Positions 1-12,045 are shown, numbered from the stretch's first letter. The stretch: DNA of 64,000 nucleotides from Monocercomonoides exilis (GCA_001643675.2 LSRY02000013.1:250501-314500), one strand, 5' to 3'. The notes: a model not told the origin generated them from the letters alone. Made by a program: numbers and translations.

Positions 1-102
1 AAAATTTCATTACAATTCAAATTGAAATGTTAATAAAGAAGAGGAAGAAGAACCATAAATAATTACTTGATCTATTTTCAGCTTCGCTATTTGGGTAATC
101 TA

Positions 103-907
103 ATGGATATCACTTCACGCTTTTTCGATCTTGTGCAAGAAAATGAAGCCAAAAAACCACTTTCTCAGAGAAAGTCCGTTTCATTGCAAAAGAAAAACAG
201 AAAAATTGATCCGAAATATATGCAGATTTTACAGAGAGCAAAAACTGTTCAGGGAAAGACAGCACAGTGCCTTAAAAAACTTTCCCATCTTAATGAACTT
301 TCCAAAAGAAAAGATTTGTTTGATGAAAATGAGTCTCAAATCGACCTTCTTTCTGCGAGCTTTCAAACAGACATGCAAGATATTTCTGGAGAAATAGCTC
401 GAATCAATCAACTTCTAAGCAACGCATCAATGAATGCTTCCACAATTGTGTGCATTTAATAATTCAAAAATACTCACCATATTTTCTTTTTTTTTTCAGA
501 ATCATTCAAAAGCAATTGTTGAGGATTTGGCAAGTGTAACTCAAGATTTAACAAGAGCTTTTCAATCACAGTTGAAGGAGCACGCTGAGGTATACAAATT
601 TTATTGTTCTTTTTTGTTTATTATTATTTTTTGAAGTACTTACAACAAAGAGCTGAACGACGAAATCTGTTCATGGGAACTGAAGATGTAGCTATTCCAA
701 GAAGAAGTATGTAATTTAGTATTTTTGAATGAATTTTTAACTTTATTGCTTATTTTCTTATGTATGCTTCACAAAGAAGGATCTCACAAAATTCAGTATG
801 GTAAATTTCTTTTTGACAATAATAAATATCTTTCAATTTGTTTGAACTTAAAACATTGTAGATTTGAAGATGAATTTGATGAACCAACGCCTGTCCTTTC
901 CTCCTCC

Positions 908-938
<31 letters not shown>

Positions 939-1631
939 CTGTCACTTCATCAGCATCCACATCATTCAATTTTCCACGTCATTCTAATCAAAAACAAATG
1001 CCCACTCAGCGTTTCAACAGCAGCATGGCAGAGGACGATGATGCAAAATGGAACAATAATGGACTTGGTTTGTTTACAATGGAATTTTGAATACAAGTCA
1101 AATGTGAAATATTAATTTTTGATGAATAATTATTTGTTTGAATGCGTCTGTAAGATGAAAATTATGCTCCTCTAATTACCGAGAGACGACATGATGAAAG
1201 AACAGCTGTATGTCAAATGATTTTATATTGATGGAGAAATGAATGAATTTCTTCTGAATTATCTTTTTTTTTACAACAGTCTTTGAATATGGTACACCGG
1301 GCCATGAGTGAAATTAGCACCATGTTTCAGGATTTGGGACACCTTCTAACTCAACAGAGAGAAAGCCTTCAATTGTGTGCATCTAAGTATTTTTTTCTTT
1401 CAGCAATACTTATTTTAAAATTTCCTATATTGTTTCTATTTATTCATTAAATTCGAATGGGAACTTATCAGAATTGATGCAAATCTTGATGAGACAACTG
1501 AAAATATGGATGCTTCAATATCTGCACTTGAAAAGGCTAAGCGAAAATTTGCATCACGTCGCGGACTAATCATCAAGTGCTTTCTTGCAATTTTCGTTAT
1601 GTTGCTTATATTTGGGATTTTTATCAAATGA
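103..1631 (+). CDS. STX5: Syntaxin-5-like Qa-SNARE (Sed5 family), 8 exons
   Basis: This is a tail-anchored SNARE expected to act in ER-Golgi and intra-Golgi vesicle fusion. Exons inferred from GT..AG and frame are 103-447, 500-589, 637-706, 777-795, 862-1067, 1155-1207, 1280-1374 and 1472-1631, giving 345 aa. The N-terminus (MDITSRFFDLV) fits the Sed5 N-peptide pattern. Helical Habc-like exons follow, then a poly-Ser linker from a (TCT)n tract near 901-940. The SNARE motif covers about residues 262-318, with the zero-layer Gln in STMFQDLGHLL (about residue 278). The final 22 residues are a hydrophobic tail anchor, then TGA. ATG 103 was chosen because it gives the canonical Sed5 N-terminus; an acceptor-like TTTTCAG at 75-81 leaves open an upstream 5' exon. 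Exon 4 is a 19-nt micro-exon (780-795 is the in-frame alternative). SNARE identity is firm; syntaxin 5 rather than another Qa-SNARE is likely. Confidence 0.85.
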
Positions 1632-4287
1632 ATTATGTTTGCTTTTTTGTTTTCGAAGAAATAAAGTTATTTTATTTCTTTTATTCAGAGTTATTTATTT
1701 GAAACTTTTAAATTAATTTTTCTTTTATGGAATACCACATATTTTATAGAAAGTTATACGATAATAATATGGAGAATTCTTTCTTTTTCAACAATAATAA
1801 ATGATTTGTTTCTTTCAATGCTATAATATTAATGCTTATGAACGTATTATTATATTAATAATTTATTAACTTTGGATGAGAAACAATTGAGTTATACAAA
1901 AAAAACTTACCCATCATTTTAATAATAAAATCTCAAAGATAAGAAAACATGCTTCAGATGAATTCGTATGAGTTTTCTTTCTATATTAATGATTTATTTA
2001 ACTTTTTAATTAATTTAAAAGTTACAAATATTGAGACCTCGCAACGAACGTGGGTTTGTAGCACGCAAATGGTGAAAATAACAAAGATTTTGCATTTGTG
2101 CAGCGTTGCGTTTGGGCCAAATGTTCCACTTCAACAAAAAAATTGTCTTGAAATTCTATTTATTGTTTAAGACTTATTTCAAAAAATTGGATCATGCAAA
2201 TTCGCATTTGAATGGAATCACTAAGAAGTGATAAACTTTCGTAATGCAATGTGAATGCACTTGAAAATAATGCAAGAAATTGAAAATAAAAACGAACAGG
2301 AGCAGAAGACTACCGATGCGAAAGGAAACAAAAACGTTGGAAGTCAAAAGGCGTTCGAACAGAAAATGAAGATTAAAATTGGAAGAACCAATAGAATAAA
2401 AGACGTTAAGTGATGTGATATTTAGCTGTAAAATATCAATTTCGCGTGACATCATCAAAACACAATTTGCGTTGAAGCTATACGCTAACTGAATGAAGTT
2501 GGAATTGATCAGGCGGAAAACGGAAAGGTGAATCAGAGATTGGGAAATTTTTCTATTCAAAGGAAAGTATTGCAAAGAAAAAGCAGCTTATTGTGACTGA
2601 GAATGCGATGACAGTTGGATAATAAAGTTAGACAAGCCGCAAAGAGTGGAAGAACTGCTGAGTCGTTAATGCTGATGAACAAGTTCACAAAATCAGCAGA
2701 GAAAGTTGAATACGATGAGAATTGCTATAAATCATGAAACAAAAACTTCCAAGAATGTTAAATAGAAAGCAGTGAAGAAGAAGTCAAGAAAATGGGGAAA
2801 TCAGCAAGAGAAGAAGAGGAGCGAAAGTTATTAGAAAGGAAAGTTAAAGCAAAAAATATATTTTTAAGAGAATGGATGGGATTGCCGCTACAAGAAACTT
2901 ACTCGAGGATACCAAAGCTAAAAGAGCTTTAGCCCCATTTCTTCAATCGGAAGTTAGTTCATCGTGAATCAAACAACAAGAAAGCGACATATCTTTCCAT
3001 CATCACAACATCGGAATCATCGGATGCTTAAACATTTTCATTTCTGTTTAATTCGCTGATTTTTCAGACAACTGAATAACTTGTTACGTCATTAATATGA
3101 ATTGAAGCGCAAAATGAATGAAACAGAAAAGGATGTTGGGAACGTTATATGGAGAGAATAAGTACAGAGCAGATCAGAAGATGTGCTAGATTTTTTAATG
3201 TTTTAATGCAGCATCAAAGAAACGTGAAGGAGGTTGAGAGATTTCCACGAGAGAAAAAAAGCGAATTTGATGGAAAGCATGATACTTGCTTCCACACAAG
3301 TGAAGGAGAAATTGCAAGGAAAGTGAGGCAGAAATGATTGTATGAAAAACTAAAGAAAAGGGTTTTTTTATATCATGCTGTTCATTTTAATCAACTTTTC
3401 TATCACTTTTGCATACGCAGGAGTTTTTGCGAATTCAAGGATGCTTTGATGCTCTTTACATACTTTCCAACAAAATTTGCTGTGTTTATCTCGTAATTGA
3501 AGAGAATATTCGAACTTGTAAGAACGAGATATATTTGCTCTGAAGCATTCGAGAAAGGATATGAATTAGTATAAGACGGCAGATCATTTTGCACAGCTTT
3601 AGGTAAATTACACCAACCGAAAAATATTTGTTTGCTGAATAACGGTGCTTTCTATAGATGCGTCCAAGTGAATGAAAGGAAAGACTTAATTTAAAGTTTT
3701 GCTGAATCAACATTTTGGACATATTAATGATAATGGTTGACCTTTTTTGCAGATAAAAAAAGATCATCTGAAATTCTTTGCGATTGCGAATTAACATATG
3801 TTCCTGTGTTGTTAAAGCTAATTGGATTTAATGAAGAAGACACTTATTTTTAAGCATTGAAATTTGATATTATTTGTTTGTTTTGGTCAGGTGCGTGCAA
3901 GAAGCTGTTGTTCAGCACTAACATCTGTTCTCATCTAATATGATGGTAAATGAAAAAACTTTCCCTGGCATTTGAAATAGCAAAAATCAGAAAAGCACAC
4001 TCACGTCTTGTTTGTCAAGCAACCTTTTCAGGAAAAGGAAATCAAAGGATGATGAAAACGATGAACAAAAAGATGTGAATGTTCGTAATGAAAGATAAGG
4101 AAGTGAAAAAAAGAAACATTGAAAATTTGATGAAATATCTAAATTTGGAAGACGAAGTTGAGTGAGCCTTTAAATGATGCTGCAGATTTACAAGGTTCAT
4201 CTTCAGACATCGCAAAAAAGTTAAACATTTTGCATAATCAGATAACGAAGCCTTGTTCACATAAACCATGAAACTTCAAAAACTCTA
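1632..4287. other. Intergenic region with possible decayed coding DNA
   Basis: No intact gene is visible in these 2.65 kb. The first 550 bases are plain AT-rich sequence. From about 2190 to 3340 the + strand turns purine-rich and reads as short Lys/Glu-rich open stretches broken by many stops in all frames. One example is a stretch around 2775-2930 containing AREEEERKLLERKVKAKN. This looks like an old, heavily mutated coding region, but I cannot assign a family. The remainder to 4287 is similar debris without recognisable motifs. Confidence 0.3.
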
Positions 4288-7200
4288 CTAATTGAAAGCT
4301 GATGCACTTCCAGATTCATCTTCACTTATGCAACCACCACTTTCCGGTTCGTTGTCAATTGCATCTGACATTGTGAACATCACAGCGCCTGAGGGGAATC
4401 TTTGGATAAGCTCTCTCTTAACATCAGCAAGATTGGGTCTCTGCTCATTCTGCTGTGAAAAGCAAATCGAAGAAAGACGACTGAGTGTTGACTTTCTTAT
4501 GCATGCAACATCTGGCCTTTCTCCTTTTGCAATCTTGTCTCCAGCAATCACAGCCTCGTACTCCCCGAACGGGATCTGGAGTGTCAGACACTCCCACAGC
4601 ATCATCCCGATCGAGAACACCACCGACTTCTTTGTTGCTCCCATCTTCTTGTTCATCTGCAGCTCTGGCGCCTTCCACCTCAGACACTCCTTTTTGTTGT
4701 CATCCTCATCCTCAAAGGCAGACGAGGGCAAAGAATCTCTATCATCATCATCATCATCGCTGGCAGATGTCGCAACAGTTGACGAGGAGATGGATGAGGA
4801 ATCGGAATCATCGTCAGATGAGAAGTCGGAGTGCATCACGATGCAGATGACCATGTGCTCAGAGAACAATACAATGTGGGGACTGAGATTGGCAAGTGAC
4901 TGAAGAGGATTTTCCATTTCATCAAACGAGTGAATGGCTCCGTTCGCCACCCAGAACAGGATCTGAGCAGCTGTTTGTTCTCTTTCCTTCAATGAACCAA
5001 TTGGCATCTCTTTTGTCTTATTCCTTCCGTGGAGCAGCATGAACAGTGAATCCCTCAGATCCACAATCAGCTTCTCATGAGGAGATGAACAGGCCATTGC
5101 ATCCACCAGGTTTGACATTGATGAAGTGGTTGGGCACAGATCCTCCCCTCGAACAAATGTTGAATCTGAATCGGTTGTTGAAGTGGATGAAATGGATGGA
5201 GATGGAGTCTGCTTTCTTATCTCTTCCTCCTCCTCCTTTTCCAATGCCCAATCAGGGATCTTGTCTGAATCTTTCCCTAGGATATATTCTGTTGATCCAC
5301 TCTCAGATAGAAGATGCTCTGATGATTCTGAATGTCCCAAGCTTTTCGCATACACCCTCTTCTTCATCCTCTCATCATTCTTCTTCTCAGCCTCCCTCTC
5401 TGCTCTCCTCCACTGCTCTTCTGGTGATATCTCCATCGTCACCATCTCGAATGCCTTCGGATCCTTCCTCACTGTATTTTCCACAATCACTTCAAGCTCC
5501 TCAGTTCTCTTCTTTTGCTTTCTCCACCGAACAGTTGAAATCACTGCAACGATTAGAATGACAAGAAGCACAAAAGCCATGATAATAACAATCAACAACC
5601 AATACGATTTCCCTTCTTTTCCTCCCTCGACAATCCTTTCATTTTCATCAATCTTGGGCTCACTTCTGTTCTTCAAAATAAAAGAATCAGTGGATGATGG
5701 AGCATCAGCATTACCAAAGAGCAGGCATGCTGATATTTCGGTTTCTTCATTGATTGACGGTAGCTCAGATAAATGCAAATCAGAACATATTACATTTTCG
5801 CTCACAAAGTCTGATGCATTTGTCATTTTTATTATCATCACTTCTTCTTTTCCGTTTTTTTGCTGCAACTGCATAGATAGATTACACGGAATAAGGTATT
5901 TTCCAAGAAAAGTGATTCTTGTCTTATCAGTTGAAATAGAGGCTAATTCAACACTATCCAAGACAGGAATAAAAAATGCGGATGTTCTCTCCTTTACGAT
6001 TCCTCGGAGCAAGCATCCATCATTCAAAATCCACAAACTGCTTCCCGGTAACAAGCCATCACCTCCTTTCAAGCTAGCTATATCAATTACTCCTCCATTT
6101 CTGCAAACTATATTCCTTCGCGCTGATTTAAATGATGGAATCAATGGATTGTTATTCACAAACATCCCCATTTTTATGGTTGTGAATCCTCCAAAAGCGC
6201 TTAATCCTCCACTTTTTCCATTTTCAACTATGCTTTCAATTATTGAAATTGACGAATTCGCATTGTCAATGATCGACTCGTTCCATTGGCAAATATCTTC
6301 TCCTTTGGAATCTTTATGATTAAAAACACTGACCTCTTCATTGATTTCTCCGTCAAATTCGCAAACGCTCATGGTCACATTTGTACACTCTTTGATTGCC
6401 AAAATCCTTCCTTTCTCTGCTAAAGAACTGCAACTCAGAAATGAGCAATTGGCCAAATTATTTGGGATTTTGCAAGATGAAATAGCCATTCCACATGCAT
6501 AACTTTCCATCGATGTGACATTGCTCATGAAAACATGCTCTACCTCGCAATATCCCTCCAATTTCTCTGAGAGCATCTGTGCATGTTGCATTAACTCTAT
6601 GGCACTTCCGCTTTGAAGTTTGAAATTTCGAACATCCAATTCTTTGATCGATATCTTGCTTTCGGTTGCTATTATACTGATTAAGTCATGCACTCCTTCC
6701 ACTGATTTGATGCATATCTTTTCAAAGGAGATATTACACGAATCTGATGAAATGAAAGTTTTAACAATTGACGAATTGCATTCAAATGATATGAGTGAAA
6801 CTTTTGAATCTACAGTAGAAATTATGCTTTCATTCATCAAGCATCTTGTGATCTCCATTTCATCCATATGGATAATTGCTCTAAATGCTGTGATAAATGA
6901 CAATGTTGAATTAATTTCATGAATATTCACGGAATTGGCTTGGAAGCTACAAGCTTCATTTACAACAATAACCGAATTCCTTGTGCTCAATAATTCAAAC
7001 GAAACATCAATCAAAACAACAGATCCGCTTTTCACCTCAATCACAGCTTCTGTTAATTCAATAATTTCTGCAAGTGATCCAAATGAACTCATTGAAAATG
7101 TGCTCTGCCCATCCTTGATCAGAATCACTGCTTCGCAAGTCGACTCATATCCTCTCAGAAACATTATATCTATTTTTTCGAATTTCACGCTTCCGCAGCA

Positions 7201-10200
7201 GTTGATCGTTCCTGTTCCATATGAACTTTCCTTGAACTTCTCTTCCATTTTAACTTTACTCCTCTCACTCATTGATCCACTTCTGACAGCCACATCTCTG
7301 CATTCACATTCTTGTCCCACTGCTGTCTCGCTCACTACAATCACCTGACTGTAGCCAGATGGAATTATGTGTCCGAGCCCATACCCTAGAGATGCACAAG
7401 GCTGAATCCATTGCCCGCATGGGTTGACATCTGCCGATTCATTCGATACATCGTTCACAAATATCAGCTCATTCCGATACGTGACAATCAATGGTATTAA
7501 ATCAACATCACTTATTGGCTCTGTTGAATCTGTTCCCCATATCGCATTTTCACGATCATACGGAGGCTCTCGAAAATCCAGCAAAAACTGACTCTCATTT
7601 ATCTGTTTCCTGAGTAATTCACACACCACAAATATATCCCTTCCTACAATTGCTTCATTCTTACGAAAATTTACATTCGAAAAGAGGATAGGCAATATTT
7701 CCTCATGTGTGTGTATTCCTTCAATATAAATCCCACCTCCTTTTCCAACCTTTGTTCCGCACCTAACCACTTTCGATTCATTCATTTCAAATGTTGTTCT
7801 ATCACAGACTGCCACAAAAAATGAGCCTCCAAATCTACTTTTTTCAGAACTGCATTCTGTGATAGTTGAATTCTTTACCAATATACTTTGGATATTTTCA
7901 ACCGTATGAGATTCCATCACACATGCACTTTCTCCTCTCCCACTCATTGATTCAATATCACATGAATCCATAAGCACACTTCTTACAGAATTCTCTTCAC
8001 TTGGCACTTGCAGCGCGCTGTTTATCACCAAAGCACTTTTAATAAGTGGAATTAAAAAAAAACAACAGTATTCAAAATTAATTATCCCATCTGATATCAC
8101 AAATATGCTTTCAGCAACGCAAGAATCTTCTCCACAAACAAAGCGGCAATTTGCCACAGTTAACAACGAATCTGGAAAGCAATGCGATATTACTCCTTTA
8201 TACTTTACAGGTGTTGTGCAATTCAGTTGAAGATTCAGTTTACGCAACGTTCCATCCTTCACCTCAACAATGTTCTCTCTTTTCTTTTCTTCTCCAATTT
8301 TTATTCGCAGATCTGCATATGCATCATTTATCGATTCAATTCCAATGTTATCAATAATAAATTCTTGTTCAATATGTGCATTTACATTGACTTTTACGCA
8401 CAGTTCTCCCTCTCCTGCTATTCTGTTTACCCCATAATCTACACTTCTGCACTCAAACACACTCTGTCCACATCCAATGTGGTTCATCCCTTTCGTAGAG
8501 CTCACAAACACCATGCTTGCCTTGTATCCAAGGATCAGATAAAACAGATCTTCATCCTTCTCTTGAAACCAAACATCGTCTATCCCTCTGAGTGAATTGT
8601 TTCTATCTTCTTGCTCAATTAATGATGCCCATCCGCATGAGCTGCTGTTCACAATTTCAATTAAACTGTGACATTTCAGAAACATATCTTTCCCTACAAT
8701 TGCTCTGTTTGCATTAAATGTCAAATGAGACAAAGTCAAAAGTGTATTTTCTTCCTTGCAGCATATCCACATCCCTCCTCCATAGCCTCCACCACTTCTC
8801 GAGCTTTCTGAAGCACATCCGTATAACATCATTTTCTCCGTTTCATTCCCGATTAATAGACTTCCTCCACCACTAACAAAAAACAGCATTCCACCCCCGT
8901 TCCCTTCATACACATTACAGTTTTTCATCGAGCACCCAACCATCTCCACGCAGCATCCTTCTCCAATACTTCCTTCAATCCCTCCTCCATTTCCATCGTT
9001 AACGTTTATCTTCTCTATTGTGCAGTTCTTCATTCTTACACAACATTCTGCTCCAAACGAAATGCATGATTTTTGATCCAACCAGAACGATGAAATGCTG
9101 GTGTCCTCTATCTCCACAGTTCCACCTTCAAAAACAGCAACAGATGTTCTGAATTTATTGTCACTGTTATGTTCGATATCCGACGTTACCTTGCAACCTC
9201 TCACTAACATATTTCCATTTCCAGACAAATGGAATACTGTTGCATCTGCTGATGAATCTGATGAGCTCCTTACAATGCTGAACAAACTCATGGACAATGA
9301 TCCAGAACTGACATAGAACAATGAAGACAGAATTGTTTTAGAAACTATTGTAGCTTCTCCGTTCACTCCCTTTTCAATTTCTATAATCTTCTCACCAATT
9401 TTGCATTCACCCTCTGTTAGAACATCATTCTCCACAACAATTTTTGTTTGATATTGTGAAAACTCGTTGGCAATCTCCACAGCGTATTGCATCGTTCTGC
9501 ATTTACGCTCGTTTTTTCCGCATGCTTTGTGGTCAATTCCAGCATTTCCATCTAAATGAAGTTCACTTAATGATCCATTGAATATCCAATCGCTAACATC
9601 AGCATCTCCATTTACCACTCGCCTATTACCTTCAGTCATCGACCTGCACTCAATAAAAATTTCTTTTTTTGCATGACTCACCCACCGCGCTTTGAAAGAT
9701 ACATCCTTTCCATCCTCTCTGCACAAATTATCCTCAAAATAACAAAATTTTATTAATGATGTCCAATCACCTCCATAAGTTCCATCTCCTGCAAAGTTGA
9801 TTCCGCCTCCAAATTTTGCTTCGCATCTAAAAAATCCGCAATCGCTCACTATTATATTTTTTGAGTCACCAATCATTAAACCTCCTCCACCTAAATTTGA
9901 TACTGGTTCTCCTTCATCGCATTCCAAAAATAGGCATTCAGATATTGTATTGTTTTGAACATATCTGTTCAGATATACTGCTCCTCCTCCCATTTCTCCG
10001 TGATTTCGAGTATAATTAACTTTACTGAGAATCAAATTCATTTGATAATCAAGATGAGAAAATCCTGCTAATTGTTTTGCAGAACAATTAATTGCATAAG
10101 AATTGTTAATCGTTAAGTCCGAATTAACATATCCGTAACCAGTGAACAGAACACCCCCCTTTAGTTCCGAACGACATTCAACAAATGCACAGTCAATAAA

Positions 10201-11133
10201 AGTCAAACTACTTGTGATATTGTGAAAAATTGCTCCTCCATTATCATTTGATCGACAATTAAATAGACAATCAGAAAAAATAACTGGATTAGCTCCAGAT
10301 GTTGTAACTTTTTCATTGTAAACATGCTGAGCAAAGCAACGTTCAAATGAACAGTTTTTTGTGTTGAAGCCACCTATGCTTTTCATTCCTAGTACAAGTG
10401 TGCCTTCATAAGGTGAAATTGTATTCTCAACTTTTGTATTCTCAAACACATTTTCCACATTTGCAGTTGCTTGTGTTTTATTTGAAACGATACATTTACT
10501 TATATTATCAAATTGACAATTGATAACAGTTAAAGATGAAGTATATTCATTGCCCACAAATGGCTTCATGGAATTTATCAAAACTGAATCAAACGAACTC
10601 CAAGAAACAAACACATTGCAAAAGAGTTTCTCGTTTTTACTATCATCAGAAGAAACCAATGAACCAATCATTCGTGAAGAACTTGAAGCGAAAAGGCTGA
10701 TATTATTCAATTGAATTTTCCCATTACAACAAAACAGAGAATTTGCAATTTTGTCTGTTGTATATTTTATCCTGCATTCAAAAACAAAAACATCAGATAA
10801 TTCGTTGCAGTAAAGGACACTTTCGTTTCCAGAATTCAAAAAGGAAATATGAATTACCTCAATTGATGAATTCAAACATTTCATATGTGTTGATGCAGTT
10901 CCATTTTCAACATCTCCTTTGACATAAATACTTTCATTTCCATGTGACACTTGGCTGTGATACAAAAAGATATTCTCTTCTTTGCAATTTACCAAGAACT
11001 TATTTGATTCAATAATTCCAAAACATTTCATTTCATTCTTATCAAAAATGCAATGTGTCAGTTGTTGACAATCAGATGTATTTTTGGTGATTTTTGGGAA
11101 TACAACGAGAAGAAACAAAAATGAGAGTAACAT
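4288..11133 (-). CDS. Giant beta-helix surface protein with TM and pseudokinase tail (gene A)
   Basis: This is an intronless 2281-aa predicted type I membrane protein. ATG 11133 opens a clear signal peptide (MLLSFLFLLVVFP); the frame extends further upstream only from a TTG. The ectodomain (to about residue 1840) is rich in Cys, Ser and Asn-glycosylation sequons. It has repeated GG(G/A) motifs, F..N.A..G.D(I/M)F strings and about three CG....PC-type module boundaries, resembling the right-handed beta-helix of Pmp-like proteins. One TM segment lies at about 1843-1868, followed by basic residues, a Ser/Glu/Asp-rich juxtamembrane region, and a kinase-like domain at about 2020-2250. RWKAPE (about 2151) matches the APE motif and SIGMMLWECLTLQIPFGEY matches subdomain IX, but no VAIK lysine, HRD or DFG is found. 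Catalytic activity is therefore not expected. It ends TAG TAG. The tail is much closer to gene B than the ectodomain is. Ligand and partners are unknown. Confidence 0.85.
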   Translation of the reverse strand: MLLSFLFLLVVFPKITKNTSDCQQLTHCIFDKNEMKCFGIIESNKFLVNCKEENIFLYHSQVSHGNESIYVKGDVENGTASTHMKCLNSSIEVIHISFLNSGNESVLYCNELSDVFVFECRIKYTTDKIANSLFCCNGKIQLNNISLFASSSSRMIGSLVSSDDSKNEKLFCNVFVSWSSFDSVLINSMKPFVGNEYTSSLTVINCQFDNISKCIVSNKTQATANVENVFENTKVENTISPYEGTLVLGMKSIGGFNTKNCSFERCFAQHVYNEKVTTSGANPVIFSDCLFNCRSNDNGGAIFHNITSSLTFIDCAFVECRSELKGGVLFTGYGYVNSDLTINNSYAINCSAKQLAGFSHLDYQMNLILSKVNYTRNHGEMGGGAVYLNRYVQNNTISECLFLECDEGEPVSNLGGGGLMIGDSKNIIVSDCGFFRCEAKFGGGINFAGDGTYGGDWTSLIKFCYFEDNLCREDGKDVSFKARWVSHAKKEIFIECRSMTEGNRRVVNGDADVSDWIFNGSLSELHLDGNAGIDHKACGKNERKCRTMQYAVEIANEFSQYQTKIVVENDVLTEGECKIGEKIIEIEKGVNGEATIVSKTILSSLFYVSSGSLSMSLFSIVRSSSDSSADATVFHLSGNGNMLVRGCKVTSDIEHNSDNKFRTSVAVFEGGTVEIEDTSISSFWLDQKSCISFGAECCVRMKNCTIEKINVNDGNGGGIEGSIGEGCCVEMVGCSMKNCNVYEGNGGGMLFFVSGGGSLLIGNETEKMMLYGCASESSRSGGGYGGGMWICCKEENTLLTLSHLTFNANRAIVGKDMFLKCHSLIEIVNSSSCGWASLIEQEDRNNSLRGIDDVWFQEKDEDLFYLILGYKASMVFVSSTKGMNHIGCGQSVFECRSVDYGVNRIAGEGELCVKVNVNAHIEQEFIIDNIGIESINDAYADLRIKIGEEKKRENIVEVKDGTLRKLNLQLNCTTPVKYKGVISHCFPDSLLTVANCRFVCGEDSCVAESIFVISDGIINFEYCCFFLIPLIKSALVINSALQVPSEENSVRSVLMDSCDIESMSGRGESACVMESHTVENIQSILVKNSTITECSSEKSRFGGSFFVAVCDRTTFEMNESKVVRCGTKVGKGGGIYIEGIHTHEEILPILFSNVNFRKNEAIVGRDIFVVCELLRKQINESQFLLDFREPPYDRENAIWGTDSTEPISDVDLIPLIVTYRNELIFVNDVSNESADVNPCGQWIQPCASLGYGLGHIIPSGYSQVIVVSETAVGQECECRDVAVRSGSMSERSKVKMEEKFKESSYGTGTINCCGSVKFEKIDIMFLRGYESTCEAVILIKDGQSTFSMSSFGSLAEIIELTEAVIEVKSGSVVLIDVSFELLSTRNSVIVVNEACSFQANSVNIHEINSTLSFITAFRAIIHMDEMEITRCLMNESIISTVDSKVSLISFECNSSIVKTFISSDSCNISFEKICIKSVEGVHDLISIIATESKISIKELDVRNFKLQSGSAIELMQHAQMLSEKLEGYCEVEHVFMSNVTSMESYACGMAISSCKIPNNLANCSFLSCSSLAEKGRILAIKECTNVTMSVCEFDGEINEEVSVFNHKDSKGEDICQWNESIIDNANSSISIIESIVENGKSGGLSAFGGFTTIKMGMFVNNNPLIPSFKSARRNIVCRNGGVIDIASLKGGDGLLPGSSLWILNDGCLLRGIVKERTSAFFIPVLDSVELASISTDKTRITFLGKYLIPCNLSMQLQQKNGKEEVMIIKMTNASDFVSENVICSDLHLSELPSINEETEISACLLFGNADAPSSTDSFILKNRSEPKIDENERIVEGGKEGKSYWLLIVIIMAFVLLVILIVAVISTVRWRKQKKRTEELEVIVENTVRKDPKAFEMVTMEISPEEQWRRAEREAEKKNDERMKKRVYAKSLGHSESSEHLLSESGSTEYILGKDSDKIPDWALEKEEEEEIRKQTPSPSISSTSTTDSDSTFVRGEDLCPTTSSMSNLVDAMACSSPHEKLIVDLRDSLFMLLHGRNKTKEMPIGSLKEREQTAAQILFWVANGAIHSFDEMENPLQSLANLSPHIVLFSEHMVICIVMHSDFSSDDDSDSSSISSSTVATSASDDDDDDRDSLPSSAFEDEDDNKKECLRWKAPELQMNKKMGATKKSVVFSIGMMLWECLTLQIPFGEYEAVIAGDKIAKGERPDVACIRKSTLSRLSSICFSQQNEQRPNLADVKRELIQRFPSGAVMFTMSDAIDNEPESGGCISEDESGSASAFN

Positions 11134-11468
11134 AATAATTGTTTTTGTTAAATGAGGAGAAAACTCTTTCGAGAACGAGACTCTTTGATCTGCAATTTTT
11201 GATCTGAAAACATAATAAGACAATATCGTTTAAGTAAATAAGGGATCTCTCCATTTTATAAGCTCCACTTTATTTTTTTTATCTCTCATATTGAGTTATA
11301 TGATGTTTGTAATTCACTGAGCATTTCAAAGCGAAATTGAACCTCCGATGATTCGAAACATTTTGATCACACGCAAATAGAGAAAAAAACTGATAAAAAT
11401 TGGTATTAATGTTTTATTTGTCAAAAAAAAAAAATGTTTTTTTTTAAAAGTACCTCCAGTTCAATTTA

Positions 11469-11634
11469 CAGGTGAAAATGAAAACCGAATATTTTCATCA
11501 AATTTTCATTCCAACTCACCAGAATTCATCAACGTGGAAATAATAACATTGTCAAGCATATATCCACGTTCTGGTGAATTCTGGTGGGTTGTAATGAAAT
11601 TTTGATGAAAACAATTTATTTTCATTTTCACCTG
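11469..11634. repeat. 166-bp imperfect palindrome (hairpin element)
   Basis: The two halves (about 11469-11547 and 11556-11634) are inverted copies with a few mismatches. The ends read CAGGTGAAAATGAAAA and, on the opposite strand, the same. The inner part pairs CACCAGAATTC with GAATTCTGGTG. The left flank is TA, but the right flank is AA, so a clean TA target duplication is not visible. It is probably a small non-autonomous fold-back element. It lies between the 5' end of gene A and the transporter, so a structured-RNA role is conceivable but unsupported. Confidence 0.6.
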
Positions 11635-12004
11635 AATATAACACCAAAGAAACTTCACATTCAAATCAAGATATTTGAAAAAAAAAAGTTATGTTTATTT
11701 TTTCTCAAATTGAAATACAAAAATGGTTATCAAATGATCCAACATTGTGAATCAAATAATAATAAAAATTCGCATCAAATAATTTAATGAAAAGTCAAAA
11801 AAAGTTTATTTCAACAGGAGAAAAGAAGTTTTATTATTTTCTTTTTCAAATAGCAATTGTGATTGCATATATTGGCATTTGTGCAAGAAGCTATTATCTT
11901 GTTATTTTTTTCGAAACACTTGTTCAATTTCATGCATGTGGAAAATTATTTCATCTCAATACGACCACAAACTTTTATTTGTTTCATTCAAAAAGATTGC
12001 AATC

Positions 12005-12005
<1 letters not shown>

Positions 12006-12044
<39 letters not shown>
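12006..12044. repeat. Poly-T tract
   Basis: This is an uninterrupted run of 39 T. Its length in a real genome is uncertain because runs this long are hard to sequence. Confidence 0.85.

Positions 12045-12045
<1 letters not shown>

Noticed and set aside
5126-6319. 397-codon frame on the + strand across gene A
   Set aside because: It is antisense to the TM and tail region of gene A. Its composition is the mirror of that coding sequence, and no domain is visible.
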